From: Sipunculus nudus
Lineage: Eukaryota > Annelida > Sipuncula > Golfingiida > Sipunculidae
DNA length: 64,000 bases
Assembly: GCA_026874595.1 (NCBI GenBank)
Contig: CM049316.1
Span: 19,493,839 to 19,557,838 of the forward strand
Reading direction: 5' to 3'
In this document: positions 46,821 to 58,865 of the stretch, piece by piece
Position numbering within the stretch: position 1 is the first letter of the stretch
Layout: each line of letters begins with the position of its first letter
The notes under the pieces: model-generated
Seen by the model: the letters and a program-made list of their open reading frames with translations, nothing else
What the model was told of the DNA's origin: nothing
Databases searched by the model: none
Program-made: the position numbers and the translations under genes

Positions 46821-49800
46821 ATGGAAGAAACCGAAATTACGTCTGATTCAACCATCGATACTGTGTGTCAGTGGGCAAGAACGAAATTTGCCGGAGCCGT
46901 GCAATCTGCGATTGAGAAGCGGTTGAAAGGTAGGCTCAGTATTTAATTATCGTGATTTATATTTAAATATGGTTCATATGAGTACTTGAAATGTGTTCAC
47001 AACATGTGAGCACATTGTTAAAATATATAGATATATATTACATTACCTAATTTGCTACTTTATATGGTGCACAAGTATTTGTTTAAAAGTGGTGAACACA
47101 TCAATAGATTAAGCACCACTCCCCCCCCCCCCCCCCCCGCACCAAGTTGTGGCTCTTGTGTATTCACTCGAAATTTGATTTATCTAGCAGACAGCACATG
47201 AAACTGATGCACAGTAGGCCTACTTTTGACAGTGTTCAGCATCTTGTCTACATTTTGGAATGTTAAAATTAAAGAAATTTGTTGTTTGTTTTCATGTATT
47301 TAAATCCCTTGTATATTACTAGCTGCTACACGGCTGTTCACTAGTGAAGGTGAGCAGGTACTTGTAGCACTAGTATATTACCAGACATCATGATCCCTGC
47401 AATCATGCCATTTATACTAACATGAAATATCAATGAATACAAGAAGTCATCCTAAGTAGGATTCAAGCCTGCAATCTCTAGATCAGAGACCAGTTAACAT
47501 GTTAGTAACTGTACCATGGAGGACAAGATACCAGCTGGTAATATAAAATAATATTTCAGTATTTGCAAGGAAATAACATTTAATGAAACACCTGTTTGCC
47601 ATGTCTCATAAAAAGGACGGATTATGAACATACCTGTTTTGGGTACAGGACAAGAACTCAGATATTTGTACTGAAGTACCAGTACCAAGTACATGTACTC
47701 AACCAAAGTCTGTAGGATGTAGGCCCATTTATTCACTGAGCCACAACTAGGTATAGTAACATCACACACCTCAGTGGTCACCCTAAATATAATGATGAAT
47801 CTTTGCCCATATACCTGTAGTATATGTATCTGTTTTTATCAAGCGATGGGTGCACTTGGTTAAAATTGCCAAGTACAAGTACAGGACAGGTACTCAGATA
47901 TTTGTACTTAAGTATGAGTACCAAGTACAAGTACATGTACATAACCAAAGTCTGTAGGATGTAGGCCCATTTATTCACAGAGCCAAAACTGGGTCTTGTG
48001 ACATCACACACCTCAGTTATCACCCAAAGTATAATGATGAATCTCTGCCCATATTCCCATAGTATATATATATCAGTTTTAATCAAGCGACGGCTGTACT
48101 TGGTTGAAATTGCCAAGAACAAGTACAGGACAAGTACTCAGATATTTGTTCTTAAGTACAAGTACCAAGATATTTGTTCTCAAGTTCAAGTACCAAGTAC
48201 AAGTATATGTACTTGACCAAAGCCTGCGGGATGTAGGCCCTTTTATTCACAGAGCCTCAACTGGGTCTTGTGACATCACACACCTCAGTTATCACCCAAA
48301 GTACAAAGATTGGCCGGTACTTGTATCCCCTTTGTATATATAACAGTATATATATATATATAAAAATTTTAATCAAGCCATATGTTGGTCTCTTAACCCC
48401 CCCCCCCCCCCCCGAATTGGTCTGAACCAAGTGAGAATCGGTCTGACTTTGCATGTAATAAACATCTTTTTATTATTGTTAATTTATTTGAAAAAAAAAA
48501 CTAATGAATATATCACCTTGGAAAAAAAACCCTTGTAAACAATAGCTCTTTTTCTGTCAGTATTTGCAACATGCCAAGATTTTATCAACTTTGGCATAAT
48601 GCCAGAAACACATTGGGCCTGTAGGCCTTGTTACAAATACAATTAATACTTTTTCATGATAAACCACCATTTTAAAATATCTACAAATAAGTAAGATGGA
48701 CAAGTAGATCCAAGATGAGAGATTTGCTCTGGTGAGACACTGTTGATGGTTTTGTATGGTTATATTCTTGTTTCAATTGGTTTTATTTCTGGCCATCCAA
48801 ACACCACACATGATCATAACAGCTTTATAAGTTATAATAGCGGTTTGCTCTTTTATTTGTAGTATTATAATATGTGATATACCTTCTGCATATATGTTCA
48901 AAAGATATCAGACATATAAATATTGTTATGCAACATGCTTTGTTCTATTATTTATGGTTGTGTAGTCAGTAAGTACTTATTATAATGCAATTTAATGTTA
49001 TATTCAACAGAAGGCATGTTGTTAATTTTATTTATTTTACAGTATTAGTGGGTGTTGATACTTTTTACTGTTTCAAGTTTGAATTTGACACTGAGTAGTA
49101 GAATGCACCATTCAAATGAATTTTTTTTTTAGAGAACTTCATTGATGGAGAAGCTTTCTTGAGCCTAAAATTCGAGGATGTGAAGACTATGTTTCCTGAA
49201 ATTGGTTTACAGAAAGCATTTATCAGGATCCTACAGAATGAACTGGGACAGGTAATTTAGTCTTATCCTTTCAGGGTGAAATGGAGCCACTGTTCCAGTG
49301 CACATTGTGTCCTTGTCAATTTACTCTTAAACCATTGCTGTCGCATCACATAATTGAGAGACACAAAGCCCACCCTTATTTTAATGTGTCATGTGTAGAA
49401 TGTGGAGCATCATATAAAAACTACAATTCCTTTAGGAAACATGTTAAAAGAAACCACAGTTCTGTCCAGGATCCAAGCAGTAATATTGAACAAGTGGACA
49501 GTGATGTTTTAGAAAATGTCAGATTGACAGATGATCAGCTTGCTGACCAGTTAGCAACTACATCACTCCTTGGACTCCTGCTGTTAAAGCTTAAAGCCCA
49601 TTATAATTTGTGTCAAGCTGGACTTCAAGAAGTAGTATCATCATGTTCTGATTTAGTACAACAAGTTGTAAAAGAGACTTGTGAAACTATCCAAGAAAGT
49701 GATGAGATAAGTGAGGCTCATATAAGTAACATTTGTTCAAAAATCTCAGGAGAGATGATAGCCCCTTTGAATTCTGAATGGCAACAGCAGAAATATTTCA

Positions 49801-52800
49801 GGGAGACACTAAATTTGCTGGAACCTATTGAACTAACAGTTGGAACAAGGATGAAGTGGAATAAAAAAAACAGAAGGATGGTCAAGGTAAAAGCTCAAGG
49901 ATATGTTGTGCCATTTTTGGACAATCTGAGGTCCTTGTTAAAGATCCCTGAAGTTAGGGAATGTATTAAACCAATAGAAAACTATAAAAGCAGGGATGAT
50001 AAAATGAGAGACATTTATGATGGTGACTCTTTCAGTGTTACAAGAGAGAAAGAGTGTCAGCTTTGGATTGGGGCTTATTATGATGACCTCGAAATTGCAA
50101 ATCCTGTTGGGGTTCATACAAAAAAACACAAAATTGGAGTCTTCTACTGGCAATTACTGAATATACCACAGCAATATAGGTCTAAGCTACACTGCATACA
50201 GCTTGTTGGTTTGGCTAAAACAAAAGACATTAAATCATTTGGGATGAATGATATCTTAAGTGATTTTACTGGAGGATTGAAAGAACTGTACAGCAATGGG
50301 ATAAATGTGGATGGCCTTGGGGTTCTTTATGGCAAGCTGCTCACATTTAGTGGGGACAATCTGGCATTGCATACAATAGGAGGTTTCAAAGCAGGAGTGG
50401 GTCTTTCACACAGAATTTGCATGTCCTGCTATGCATCAAAGGATCAAATTACAAATCTAACTGTGCATGATGACTGTACATTGCGTCATCTAGAGAGGCA
50501 TACCCAGGAGTGTGAAATTTTATCAGAGGCTCTAACGCCACAAGCCAGACAATATTGGTCTAAAGAATATGGAGTAAACACAAGATCAGTTTTAATGGGG
50601 CTTCCAGAATTTGACATTACCAAATGCCTACTTCATGACCCCATGCACATATTTTTTGAGGGTATATCCATGTACATTATTAAAGAACTTCTCAAAGATT
50701 GTATTCAGAAACATTTTTTCAGTCTAGCAGACTTAAATAATGCTCTTGAAAAGGTAAATGAATCTGGATCAGTGCCCATGAAGCCTAATCAGGTAGATCA
50801 AATGTCACTCAAATCAGCTAAACTTAGGCAGACTGCAAGCCAGATGCAGTACTTTTCTCATTTGCTTCCATTGTTCATAGGAAACTTTGTTCCCAAGGAT
50901 TATACAAGATGGCAACACTTCATTGTACTTCTGAAAATACAAACACTAATAACATCACCAGTGGCAGATGTAATCACAGTAAATTTGCTGAAACAGCTTG
51001 TGGCAGAATTCATCCCACAGGTTCCAGTTCTGTATCCAGATTATGCAACAATCCCCAAAATCCACTATATGGTTCATCTCCCTGAGCAGCTTCAGAAGTT
51101 TGGTCCACTTCGAGCACATTGGTGCATGAGATTCAAAGGAAAAAATCAAATTTTTAAACGCAAGAAATACAGAAACTTCAAAAACATTCCTAAGACATTG
51201 GCATATTGTCACCAGCAGTGGATGTGCTTACATCAGTTTGAGAACCCAAGTTTTCTGAATCCCAGCCCAGTAACAAGTATGGGGAAATATGTTCCTCTTC
51301 CAGATTATATCAGAAACATACCTGATGCACAAGCTGAACAGTGGTTTCTCTCCAGCTGTGTGAGAACATCTGGTGTAACATACAAAACTGGCTCTGTGGT
51401 TGTCATTTGGTCTGAAGGGGCAGATCACTGCATTTTTACTCAAATATCAGAAATATATGTTTCCAGTCTTACCAAAAAGGTGGTCATGTATGGGAAAAGG
51501 CACAAGTGTTCTACATATATTGAAAGTAAAAATGTTTATAATGTTTCTTTCAATGGAGGAGAGGGCATCACCATAGACCCAGGACAACTGGATGTTCCTT
51601 GGCCTGCTTTGTGCTTCCATACAGATGAGGAATACCACACTGTTGTCATCATCTCTGCACCATATGTGGAGCCATGATTATAAATGTAAATATTGTAAAT
51701 CAGATTATTTCAAATCTGCTTTTTTTTTGGCTCAGTTGACCATATGTGATCTGAGCTATAGCAATGACCCTTTGTCCATCTGTCTGTCCATCCAACCAGA
51801 TATTGATTAACTGGGCACAAACTAAACCAGTAAAGCTACCACCTTGAACTTTTGCATACAAAAACTGTTTATTACCATACATGAAATTGGTAACTGGGAC
51901 CTTATGCCATCATGCAATCAAAAGAAATCTCCATTTTACATGAATATCTAATTGTTACTCTTCAAGACTGCCTGATATTAAAACCACATTTTTTTTCCAT
52001 CAAGTTTCCGTGAAGGGTTTTCAGTATATTGTCCATGTTTGTGATGATAATTAAATCAATATTGCATAGTTTGTAGAGGTTACTGACTGTAATATGATGT
52101 ACTAGTCCAAAAAAGTAGGAAAGATATGAAGTAAATTTAGATTGCACTAAGTTAATAATTTACATGTTAGAGTTATAAAAACTATTTGAGGACGTTATTA
52201 ATTTTGCTCTAGATCTTAGTGTATACCAAAGATCAGATCTGACTTTGTGAATTATAGAAGTCATTGCTTTTAATTTATTTCAAGCAAAAAAGGTTTTCCA
52301 AATTTATCATTGGCAAATTTCTCTGCCAACAGAGATACAATTTAATTCTTCCATGGTGCATTGTTTTCAGGAGGATCTACATGAGTTCCCTGAAATTTTT
52401 TAGAACATCATTTACTGTAAATGGAAATTTATGTAGACAAAAAGAGGTCCTGTCTAATGTCAGGCTCACTGCTCTTTCTTTCTTTATTTGTCAGTTCCAG
52501 TTATCATAGCATCATCTTCAGTGGTCACGTTATGACATTGTCATCATTTCATTTCTTATGATGTGATCTCATTCATAGCTTGATCTCTCACAAAAGAATG
52601 AACGGTGCGAGTTGTGTAAATACTTGTTTAGAAATACTGGTCATAAATTACCAACGACAGCATTATCCTTACTGCAGATAACTTTTTTCCCTTTGTTAAC
52701 ATGTGTTAAACTGATTAAAAATATAAATAAAAGTAAAGAGTACTATATGTTAATGAAATAAATTATACTTTATTTCCACATTGTATGGGTGTGTGTAGAA

Positions 52801-55800
52801 AAAATATACAATCTGTTTTTGACAGTGTTGCTCTTCTGAACTTTGCAGTCAATATGTTTGATCTATAAATGTTAATGCTATGATGCTATGTTTGCTGAAA
52901 GAATATTATTTTCACAAGGATTGTATTTTTGTCTACAGAAACTAGATAAAAGGGTATTCATCATTCATGATGCCAGCATAGGTGCTAGAGCAACAGTACT
53001 TCATGTTACTGTTAAATATGACATGCTGATCAGCAGACAACTGAGAGAAAGAACACATTTATGCTATGCAGACAATATTGCCAAGAAATTGCAGGATTTC
53101 CACACAAATTACTAAAATGCTAGGCCAGGATTTTATTACCCTCCTAGATAATTTCAGCAGAGCACTGTGTCCTATGGATCCCATGTTAGCCAAAAGCATG
53201 TTCACTATCAATATATGTTATTAAATATAGTATTATCTTCAGGGTAAAACACATTGAAAAATGCATCTACTCCATTATATAACCAATGTCACTTGGTCTC
53301 ATTCCAGGCATTTACACTTTATATACAGGTAGTCTTCCAGTGTGTGTTGTTATTTTTAAAGAGGCTGTAGAATTTCCGATTGTCAGGTAAAAGAAGCAGA
53401 TAAGGATTATTTATAATTGGAATGGAATAACCTTATAAAAATAAAATTGATCATATCTGTTTCTCTCTGTCCATTCCCTGACTTTATATTGTCATTACCA
53501 ACAACAAGACTTAAACTGTCATAATTATATTCAAATGATTTACTATTCTACAGGTGTTTGAAGATAACATGCTTCAATCTGAACCCAGTCACTTCCCCAA
53601 AGCAGGGCCAAGTCTTCCTGTGACAGCATCAACTGAGAAACTTGAAGATCTGCCTGTAGTTCCGTACCCAGCCCCGTTACCAAAGTTTTCTGGGCCTATT
53701 TCATCTGTGCTGAATGGGAATGACAAATCAAGGGTTCTTGCTGTTTACAACCAAATAATAGAGGAAGCTGCAGGTTTCTACATACCTCTCTGTCCCACCA
53801 GTTCAGAAAGGGCTAAGCAGTCATATGAAAACATTGGTATGTTATTTTGTCCACAAATACCACAAAAAAGATTTACTCTTGTTCTCTTTGATGTTTCTCT
53901 GTTACATTTTCACTTAACATGTTTTATTTCCCCCATACTGCCATTAATGGACTCCATCTATAGCTTTAAGTTCCTAAGGTTCTCAAGTTCTTATCTGTAG
54001 TTTCCTATTTTGAGGATGTAAACTATAGTCTACATGATTTAAAGTTATATTGAAAAGCTTGTAATAAATATGACATCTGTCACAGACCTTTGATAAAGTT
54101 TCATTTCCACAGCAGCTAAGATCATAGGTATAGGTAACTGTGTGAACATAAATATGCCAAAAGGGTTTATTTTTCGCTCATTGGTGCTATTTAGGTTATG
54201 TTATCATTCACATAAACTAAAAGGCCTTTACTGTTGGAACTTGGCTTAGACTGAGCTTGGAGAACAAAGTTATTGTTCCATATGTTTATTTGATCCAGTT
54301 TTAAACTGTTGTTCAGTGTGATGTCTCTAAGTTTAAGGAGCCGAAGAATATTTCTTTACCTGTGGGGTATGGTATGAAAAAAAACCTGATTAAGGAGCAT
54401 ACTTAGTCCCCCTAACTCTAGGAAGGAGGATTATTAAAATGGCCTGTGTCCATCTGTCCGTCCGTCCACACATCCAGCCTCCTCTTTTTACCAATTATCT
54501 TTAAAACCCCTGCTGCTTTCTTCTTTTAAAATAATGTTTCCTGAGTCCACAGGACTCTGAATTTTACTGATTAAGAAATGTTATGACTTTTTATGTTTGC
54601 ATATATTGTGCAAAATCTGTTACCTTTTATCTCATGAACTGTTGCACAGGTTTAATATCACACAGGAATGATTCTTTAGTGGTTCTTATTCAAAGTTGTT
54701 CGAATGGATCTGATTCATTGAATTTTAGCTGAGTTATCAGAAGCTGAACTTAGTCATATGCATTTAGAACTCATTTCAGGACTTATTTGTTGGGTAAGAC
54801 TGATACAAGTTTTCTTGACTTTTCTTTTCACAGGGAAAACGATGACAATAAAATACCCACTTTTGATAATGGAGGGAAAAAGCAGTTGGCAGTTCTTTAA
54901 CACAAAATTATCTGCTAAAATAAGGAACACTAGAAATCGTCGAAAGGAAAAAATGAAGAAATTTAATACAGCTTGTGATGAATACCCAGCAAAAAAACCA
55001 AAGCTCTTGTCAACAGCAAGTTTGGAGGAAGAAGCTTCTCAAACAGAAGAAGAGGAGCTTGAGGTGGAAGATATTATTCAGAAATTAAAGGCAGAAAAAA
55101 TGAAAGTTCAACCAGACATGGAGAAAGTGAAAAAATGGCAAAGGGAAACATTTGAACATCGTAAAGATTGGATACATAGTAAGCCATCAACACAAATTAC
55201 ACTCAGCACAGTATTGATTGAATATCCTTGGCTAGAGGACACTGTTTGTACAAAACTTGAAATGGAAATGCTTGGATACAAAGAAAGAAGTTTCAAAGAA
55301 AACTTTATGGAATTCATGAGAAAAATGGAAAATTTCCAAAACACTGGCTGTGACCTTAAAAAAGAAGCAACCATGTTGGAGCTCCTCAAAATTGCAGAAG
55401 CACGTGTTTCCCACAGAGGAAGAAAAAGAAAGAAGGAAGTGATAAAAATCCTAAAATCTGTAAGTTGTATTATATGTTTTTTGCATTTACCTGTGCTTAT
55501 TCTGATTACCCTATATCTAGCTGTTTAACTCAGCTGACTATAAGTCAACTGAGTTTAAGCAATGGTCCAGCGTCAGTTGTCCGTCTGTCGTTCTGTCCGT
55601 CCATCTGTGTATGCTTCAGTTTTTTATTGTATGGGGGGGGGGGAGCTAGACTTTCATTGCCTTTTCAGTTTATTAGCGATCTGTATTTGCATTATGTCAT
55701 TTGAAATCTAGCAATTCCATTTAACTTTACCGTTTAATACATTATAATTATAACTTAAAATCTTTGGGTCCATTGTTGTCTTCTTTCATATATTTATTGC

Positions 55801-58465
55801 AAACTTTCCATTGCTCTGTTGGGCCAGTATAATATATAAACATTCCTCCTTGACTAGCCCAATCATTTCTTCTACTTTGTCGTTAGTAAACCAGAGGCCT
55901 ATCTTTTGTTGCTATATCTGATCAAAATGCAAAATGCATGTGTGGAATGAACAAATCCAAAATTTATAGATTTTATGCTTGGCAGTTAATTGCCTCATTA
56001 CAAAATAATCAACAGAAAAGACTTGTGTGATTAATTCTTCTTTGCATAAACACATTGGGAGTTACATTAGATCATACACAATGCCCATGAGCCATGATAC
56101 TAGGCTGCATTTGAAGAATCAAGAGACTCAAGGGGTGTAATGTTCTTGTTAAATAGAACATGGTAATAAATAACGATGAAATAAAATTGTAAACTTGAAA
56201 ATACCATTTCAGCTGTAGGCATGCATAAGTGGCACTTCCACAAAGTGGTTTAAATCTGGGAGTGAAATATACCATTACAGATAACAGGAGGGTTAAATTG
56301 GTAGTAGTGGGTACTAATGTACTCTGGTGGCTTTACCCCAAGTCTCAGTCGAGTACTCATGGTTCTGAACACAGTATGAAGTTCTAAACAGGTAGCTTTT
56401 CAACAATGCAAATCATGTATATATTGGACGGTGATATCTCTATGAATCGTTAGTATACATGTAATATGTAATTTGTTCTTGTAATTTTTATTTCGTTAGC
56501 AAGTCTCTCATCATATTGGCCAAAACAAAGCCTGCTCTGGCTATAGAGCCCTACAGTAATAAATAATTAAAGACTGATCTCAGATTTGCTGTGATAAGCA
56601 GATATACTTTTAAACCTTGGATACATGAGTCCTAATTTTGGAACAGAGTGATTGGTTACAGTTGTTCAGACTCTTAGAAGGGCCCCTTTCAGCCTCAGCA
56701 CACAGAAAGAAAGGCTTACATAGGTGGCACTGTCTGTTGTTCAAATGATCAATATCCTGTAAAACTAGAATACAGGTAGTTGACAAGCGACTAAATGTGT
56801 CTGCCAAAATCAGAGTCGGACTGGTGAAGTGATGCATGGATTGAGTGGCAAGGGGAAATAGATCGAGGTGTGTATGTAGGTTGCGCCACCTACCACAAAA
56901 TCCAGAGAGCTGTCCAAGTTATACATATGCAAAATTTTAGGCAGATAAGTCAAACCACTACTTGTAAGTGATTTTATCACACAGCAGACAAACAGAAGGA
57001 CGCTGAGCAAAAGTAGTGGCAGGTGGAGCCACCAATTTTGTGTACGATTAAGAGCTATGTAGATCTATACATATGCAAATTTTCAGGGAGATATGTCAAA
57101 CCAGTCCTGAGATATTAGCATGGATGTCTGCAGCCAAAATGTGTTTGTAGGTTGCGCCACCTGCCAAAAAATCGAGAAATGCCATCATAGATGTATAAAC
57201 ATGCAACATTTTAGGCAGATATGTCAACCACTGCTGAGATATGAGTGATTTTATCCCAAGGCAGATGAACAGATGGACGCTGTGCAAAAATGGTTGCAGG
57301 TGGAGCCACCAGTTTTGACTATGATAAAGAGCTATGTGAGGTCTGAACACTTGCAAATTTTGGCCCAATAGGTCAAACAGTTCCCAAGATATGAGCTATG
57401 ATGTCTGCAGCATAAATATGAATGTAGGTCGCGCCACCTGTCATAAAATCAAGAAAGCTGTCCAGGATGAATACACATGCAAAATTTCAGGTGGATAAGT
57501 CAAACCAATGCAGAGATATGAGTGATTTTATCCCAAGGCAGACGAACAGATCGATGCTGTGCAAAAATTGTTGCAGGTGGCACCACCATTTTTAGTATAT
57601 GTTGTAAAGATATCCAAGGGCTACATTTGTGCAAAATATTTAGCCTGATCGGTCAAACGGTTCCTGAGATATGTGGGTTTATGTGTGGAAACAGATGCAC
57701 AAATGGATGCTGGGCGGAGGGGAAAGGTCAAAGGTCAGCCAAAAATGAGGGCGCAGCAGTTCACGTGACCCCATCATAATTCCGAATTTTAAAAAAATCT
57801 GCCCAGTGGTTACAGATGAGTTCTCCGGAAACCTAAGCGGCAGCGACATCTGACTGAAAACATGGTATCCGCAAAACTCTGTTCTGGCTGATACAATTAG
57901 GTGCTCATAACTGCAGCCATTCCTGAGATGTTGGTTTACAGACATCATATTATGTATGCAAACACTTCCTGAAAATTTGTGATCAGCAAAATATAAAATT
58001 CTATTTCCAAGTTTGATTATGCTATGCCTAATATTGTAGTAATCAGGTGTATGCCCTTTTAACAGATGATTGACACAGAAAGGGCCAATAGTATAGCCCA
58101 GGTGACTCAGAAAGTGACTTCTGTTGCTTGTTGCATTCACATTTTTTTTTTTTCAGGAGGAAGTATCACAGAACTCTCTGACATCAGTTACCAGTGAGGA
58201 ACCGAGTTCAGTTTTTATTGTTGATAAAGGAGAGGTCAGATCAAGCGTTATTTTGGGAGATGGAAAACAGATCAATCTGATCAAGGAAGGATGTGTGTGG
58301 GAGACGTGCTTTCTTTTACTGGGATGGTATTACATCCTTAACCTCACATATCCACTACCCAACATGCAACTGTTGAATTTGCTTCAAGAAAACTGCCTTG
58401 AAGAAGAGGTTCCTATGAAGGACAAGTCTACAGGTTATAAGCAGTTTGTGGCTCTGCTCAAATGA
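46821..58465 (+). CDS. SAM-domain protein, SAMD3-like (5 exons)
   Basis: Exons are 46821-46929, 49133-49251, 53554-53836, 54834-55459 and 58157-58465 (TGA at 58463), with GT/AG introns in phases 1, 0, 1, 0. The joined frame is 1446 nt and encodes 481 residues. Residues about 10-74 form a SAM domain, with V-C-Q-W near its start and then I-D-G-E-A-F-L-S-L, D-V-K-T-M-F-P-E-I-G and L-Q-N-E-L-G. The middle has two segments like those of SAMD3: K-Y-P-L-L...S-S-W...T-R-N-R-R-K, and a later K-D-W-I...I-E-Y-P-W-L-E-D. Between them lies an acidic Glu-rich linker. The C-terminus contains W-Y-Y-I-L-N-L-T-Y-P. SAM domains mediate protein-protein or RNA contacts; the role of SAMD3-like proteins is not established. 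Intron 2 contains the transposase ORF. A poly(A) signal AATAAA lies near 58816. The start is the first ATG before the SAM domain. Confidence 0.8.
47105..47138. repeat. C-homopolymer in intron 1 of the SAMD3-like gene
   Basis: A run of about 18 C residues, typical of the many G/C runs in this window. Confidence 0.7.
47646..48360. repeat. Three tandem copies of a ~240-bp unit
   Basis: ACAGGACAAG...ACTCAGATATTTGTAC, CAAAGTCTGTAGGATGTAGGCCC and ACATCACACACCTCAG recur with starts at 47646, 47881 and 48125. The copies lie in intron 1 of the SAMD3-like gene and make matching short ORFs on both strands, which are by-products. Confidence 0.85.
48361..49132. other. Intron 1 of the SAMD3-like gene, no feature
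   Basis: A C run lies at about 48399-48413. The rest is AT-rich intron ending in a poly-T tract and AG at 49132. Confidence 0.5.
49281..51677 (+). CDS. C2H2 zinc-finger plus Tnp2-like (CMC/EnSpm) transposase, intact
   Basis: A single open frame of 798 codons, by far the longest in the window. Two C2H2 fingers lie at the N-terminus: C7/C10/H22-23/H28 and C38/C41/H54/H59. The central part follows the layout of Tnp2 proteins of CACTA-type transposons. It has Y-Y-D-D-L-E-I-A-N-P-V-G (267-278) where Tnp2 has D-G-F-N-P, then N-I-P-Q-Q-Y-R-S-K (294-302). S-G-D-N (357-360) corresponds to the second acidic site, followed by G-G-F and C-M-S-C (380-383). H-D-P-M-H-I-F-F-E-G (452-461) comes next. K-I-H-Y-M-V-H-L-P-E-Q (593-603) with H-W-C-M-R-F resembles DUF4218. 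D268/D269, D359 and E460 are candidate catalytic acids. The frame is intact. It lies in intron 2 of the SAMD3-like gene, same strand, in another frame. A splice-acceptor-like CCTTTCAG|GGT ends 6 bases before the ATG, so it may be spliced to an upstream exon. Confidence 0.75.
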   Translation: MEPLFQCTLCPCQFTLKPLLSHHIIERHKAHPYFNVSCVECGASYKNYNSFRKHVKRNHSSVQDPSSNIEQVDSDVLENVRLTDDQLADQLATTSLLGLLLLKLKAHYNLCQAGLQEVVSSCSDLVQQVVKETCETIQESDEISEAHISNICSKISGEMIAPLNSEWQQQKYFRETLNLLEPIELTVGTRMKWNKKNRRMVKVKAQGYVVPFLDNLRSLLKIPEVRECIKPIENYKSRDDKMRDIYDGDSFSVTREKECQLWIGAYYDDLEIANPVGVHTKKHKIGVFYWQLLNIPQQYRSKLHCIQLVGLAKTKDIKSFGMNDILSDFTGGLKELYSNGINVDGLGVLYGKLLTFSGDNLALHTIGGFKAGVGLSHRICMSCYASKDQITNLTVHDDCTLRHLERHTQECEILSEALTPQARQYWSKEYGVNTRSVLMGLPEFDITKCLLHDPMHIFFEGISMYIIKELLKDCIQKHFFSLADLNNALEKVNESGSVPMKPNQVDQMSLKSAKLRQTASQMQYFSHLLPLFIGNFVPKDYTRWQHFIVLLKIQTLITSPVADVITVNLLKQLVAEFIPQVPVLYPDYATIPKIHYMVHLPEQLQKFGPLRAHWCMRFKGKNQIFKRKKYRNFKNIPKTLAYCHQQWMCLHQFENPSFLNPSPVTSMGKYVPLPDYIRNIPDAQAEQWFLSSCVRTSGVTYKTGSVVVIWSEGADHCIFTQISEIYVSSLTKKVVMYGKRHKCSTYIESKNVYNVSFNGGEGITIDPGQLDVPWPALCFHTDEEYHTVVIISAPYVEP
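51720..51975. repeat. Fragment of the AGCTCAGCTGAC-type repeat
   Basis: GGCTCAGTTGACC...CTGAGCTATAGC...GTCCATCTGTCTGTCC is followed by GACTGCCTGATATTAAAACC. These match the head and A unit of the elements at 13650 and 58866. It lies just after the transposase stop, in intron 2 of the SAMD3-like gene. Confidence 0.7.
52939..53115 (+). CDS. Possible alternative terminal exon of the SAM-domain gene
   Basis: A strong acceptor (TTTTTGTCTACAG|AAA) opens a frame of 58 codons and a TAA. The phase (0) fits splicing from the SAM exon 2 donor at 49252, which would give a protein of about 134 residues: the SAM domain plus a tail containing F-I-I-H-D-A-S and ending H-T-N-Y. There is no in-frame donor to join exon 3, so it would be mutually exclusive with the long form. 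It could equally be a relic. Confidence 0.35.
   Translation, partial: KLDKRVFIIHDASIGARATVLHVTVKYDMLISRQLRERTHLCYADNIAKKLQDFHTNY
54420..54490. repeat. Short GTCCGTCCGTCC-type repeat fragment
   Basis: ATCTGTCCGTCCGTCCACAC sits in intron 3 of the SAMD3-like gene, matching the heads of the dispersed family. Confidence 0.5.
55525..55620. repeat. Head of the AGCTCAGCTGAC-type repeat
   Basis: ACTCAGCTGACTATAAGTCA then GTCCGTCTGTCG and TGTCCGTCC lie in intron 4 of the SAMD3-like gene. The internal part and the tail are not recognised here. Confidence 0.65.
56780..57770. repeat. Tandem repeat, ~271-277 bp unit, about 3.5 copies
   Basis: TTGCGCCACCT occurs at 56881, 57152 and (as TCGCGCC) 57429. 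Each copy is followed by ATGCAAAATTTTAGG, GTCAAACCA, TGAGTGATTTTATC and GGTGG-GCCACCA segments in the same order. It lies in intron 4 of the SAMD3-like gene. ORFs on both strands here are by-products. Confidence 0.8.
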
Positions 58466-58865
58466 CTTCATTACAACTCATTGACTCTACCCTATAATAC
58501 CTGATGCTTAGATTACAGTGTGATAAAAACCTGTGTTATAAGTAGTTTGCAGCAGTGCTGAAATTGCAATTTTATATTGATTAGGGCATGATTTCTGGTA
58601 TTTGAAAGTTATGAGGAGTAGTTCAGGATTTTTTATTGATGTTAAACACTTTACATTATTAAAGCATATTAAAACTTGTTTTTCATATTTTTGTAAAGTT
58701 AGTCAGTTAGATCGATGTTTTATTTTGGTATGAGCGTAGTGATTTATAGTAAATCAATGAAAAACTAACAGCTGCTGGTAAAAACGACCCTTGAAAAGTA
58801 TCCAATTTTTATATTAATAAATCAGTAATGCTTCCTTTGAACAGAAAATTTAAGTTTTACACTTT

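Noticed and set aside
47646-48360. CRISPR-like or regulatory array
   Set aside because: Whole units are repeated without unique spacers. It is a simple three-copy tandem duplication in an animal intron.
49133-51677. Direct SAM-transposase fusion protein
   Set aside because: Reading through the 49252 donor gives an in-frame TAG and the transposase is in another frame. Skipping from exon 1 to 49275 also gives an immediate stop.
57679-58140. 153-codon minus-strand open frame
   Set aside because: It overlaps the end of the tandem repeat and runs antisense to the last SAMD3-like exon's acceptor region. No domain or signal is visible, and similar frames come from the repeat wording.
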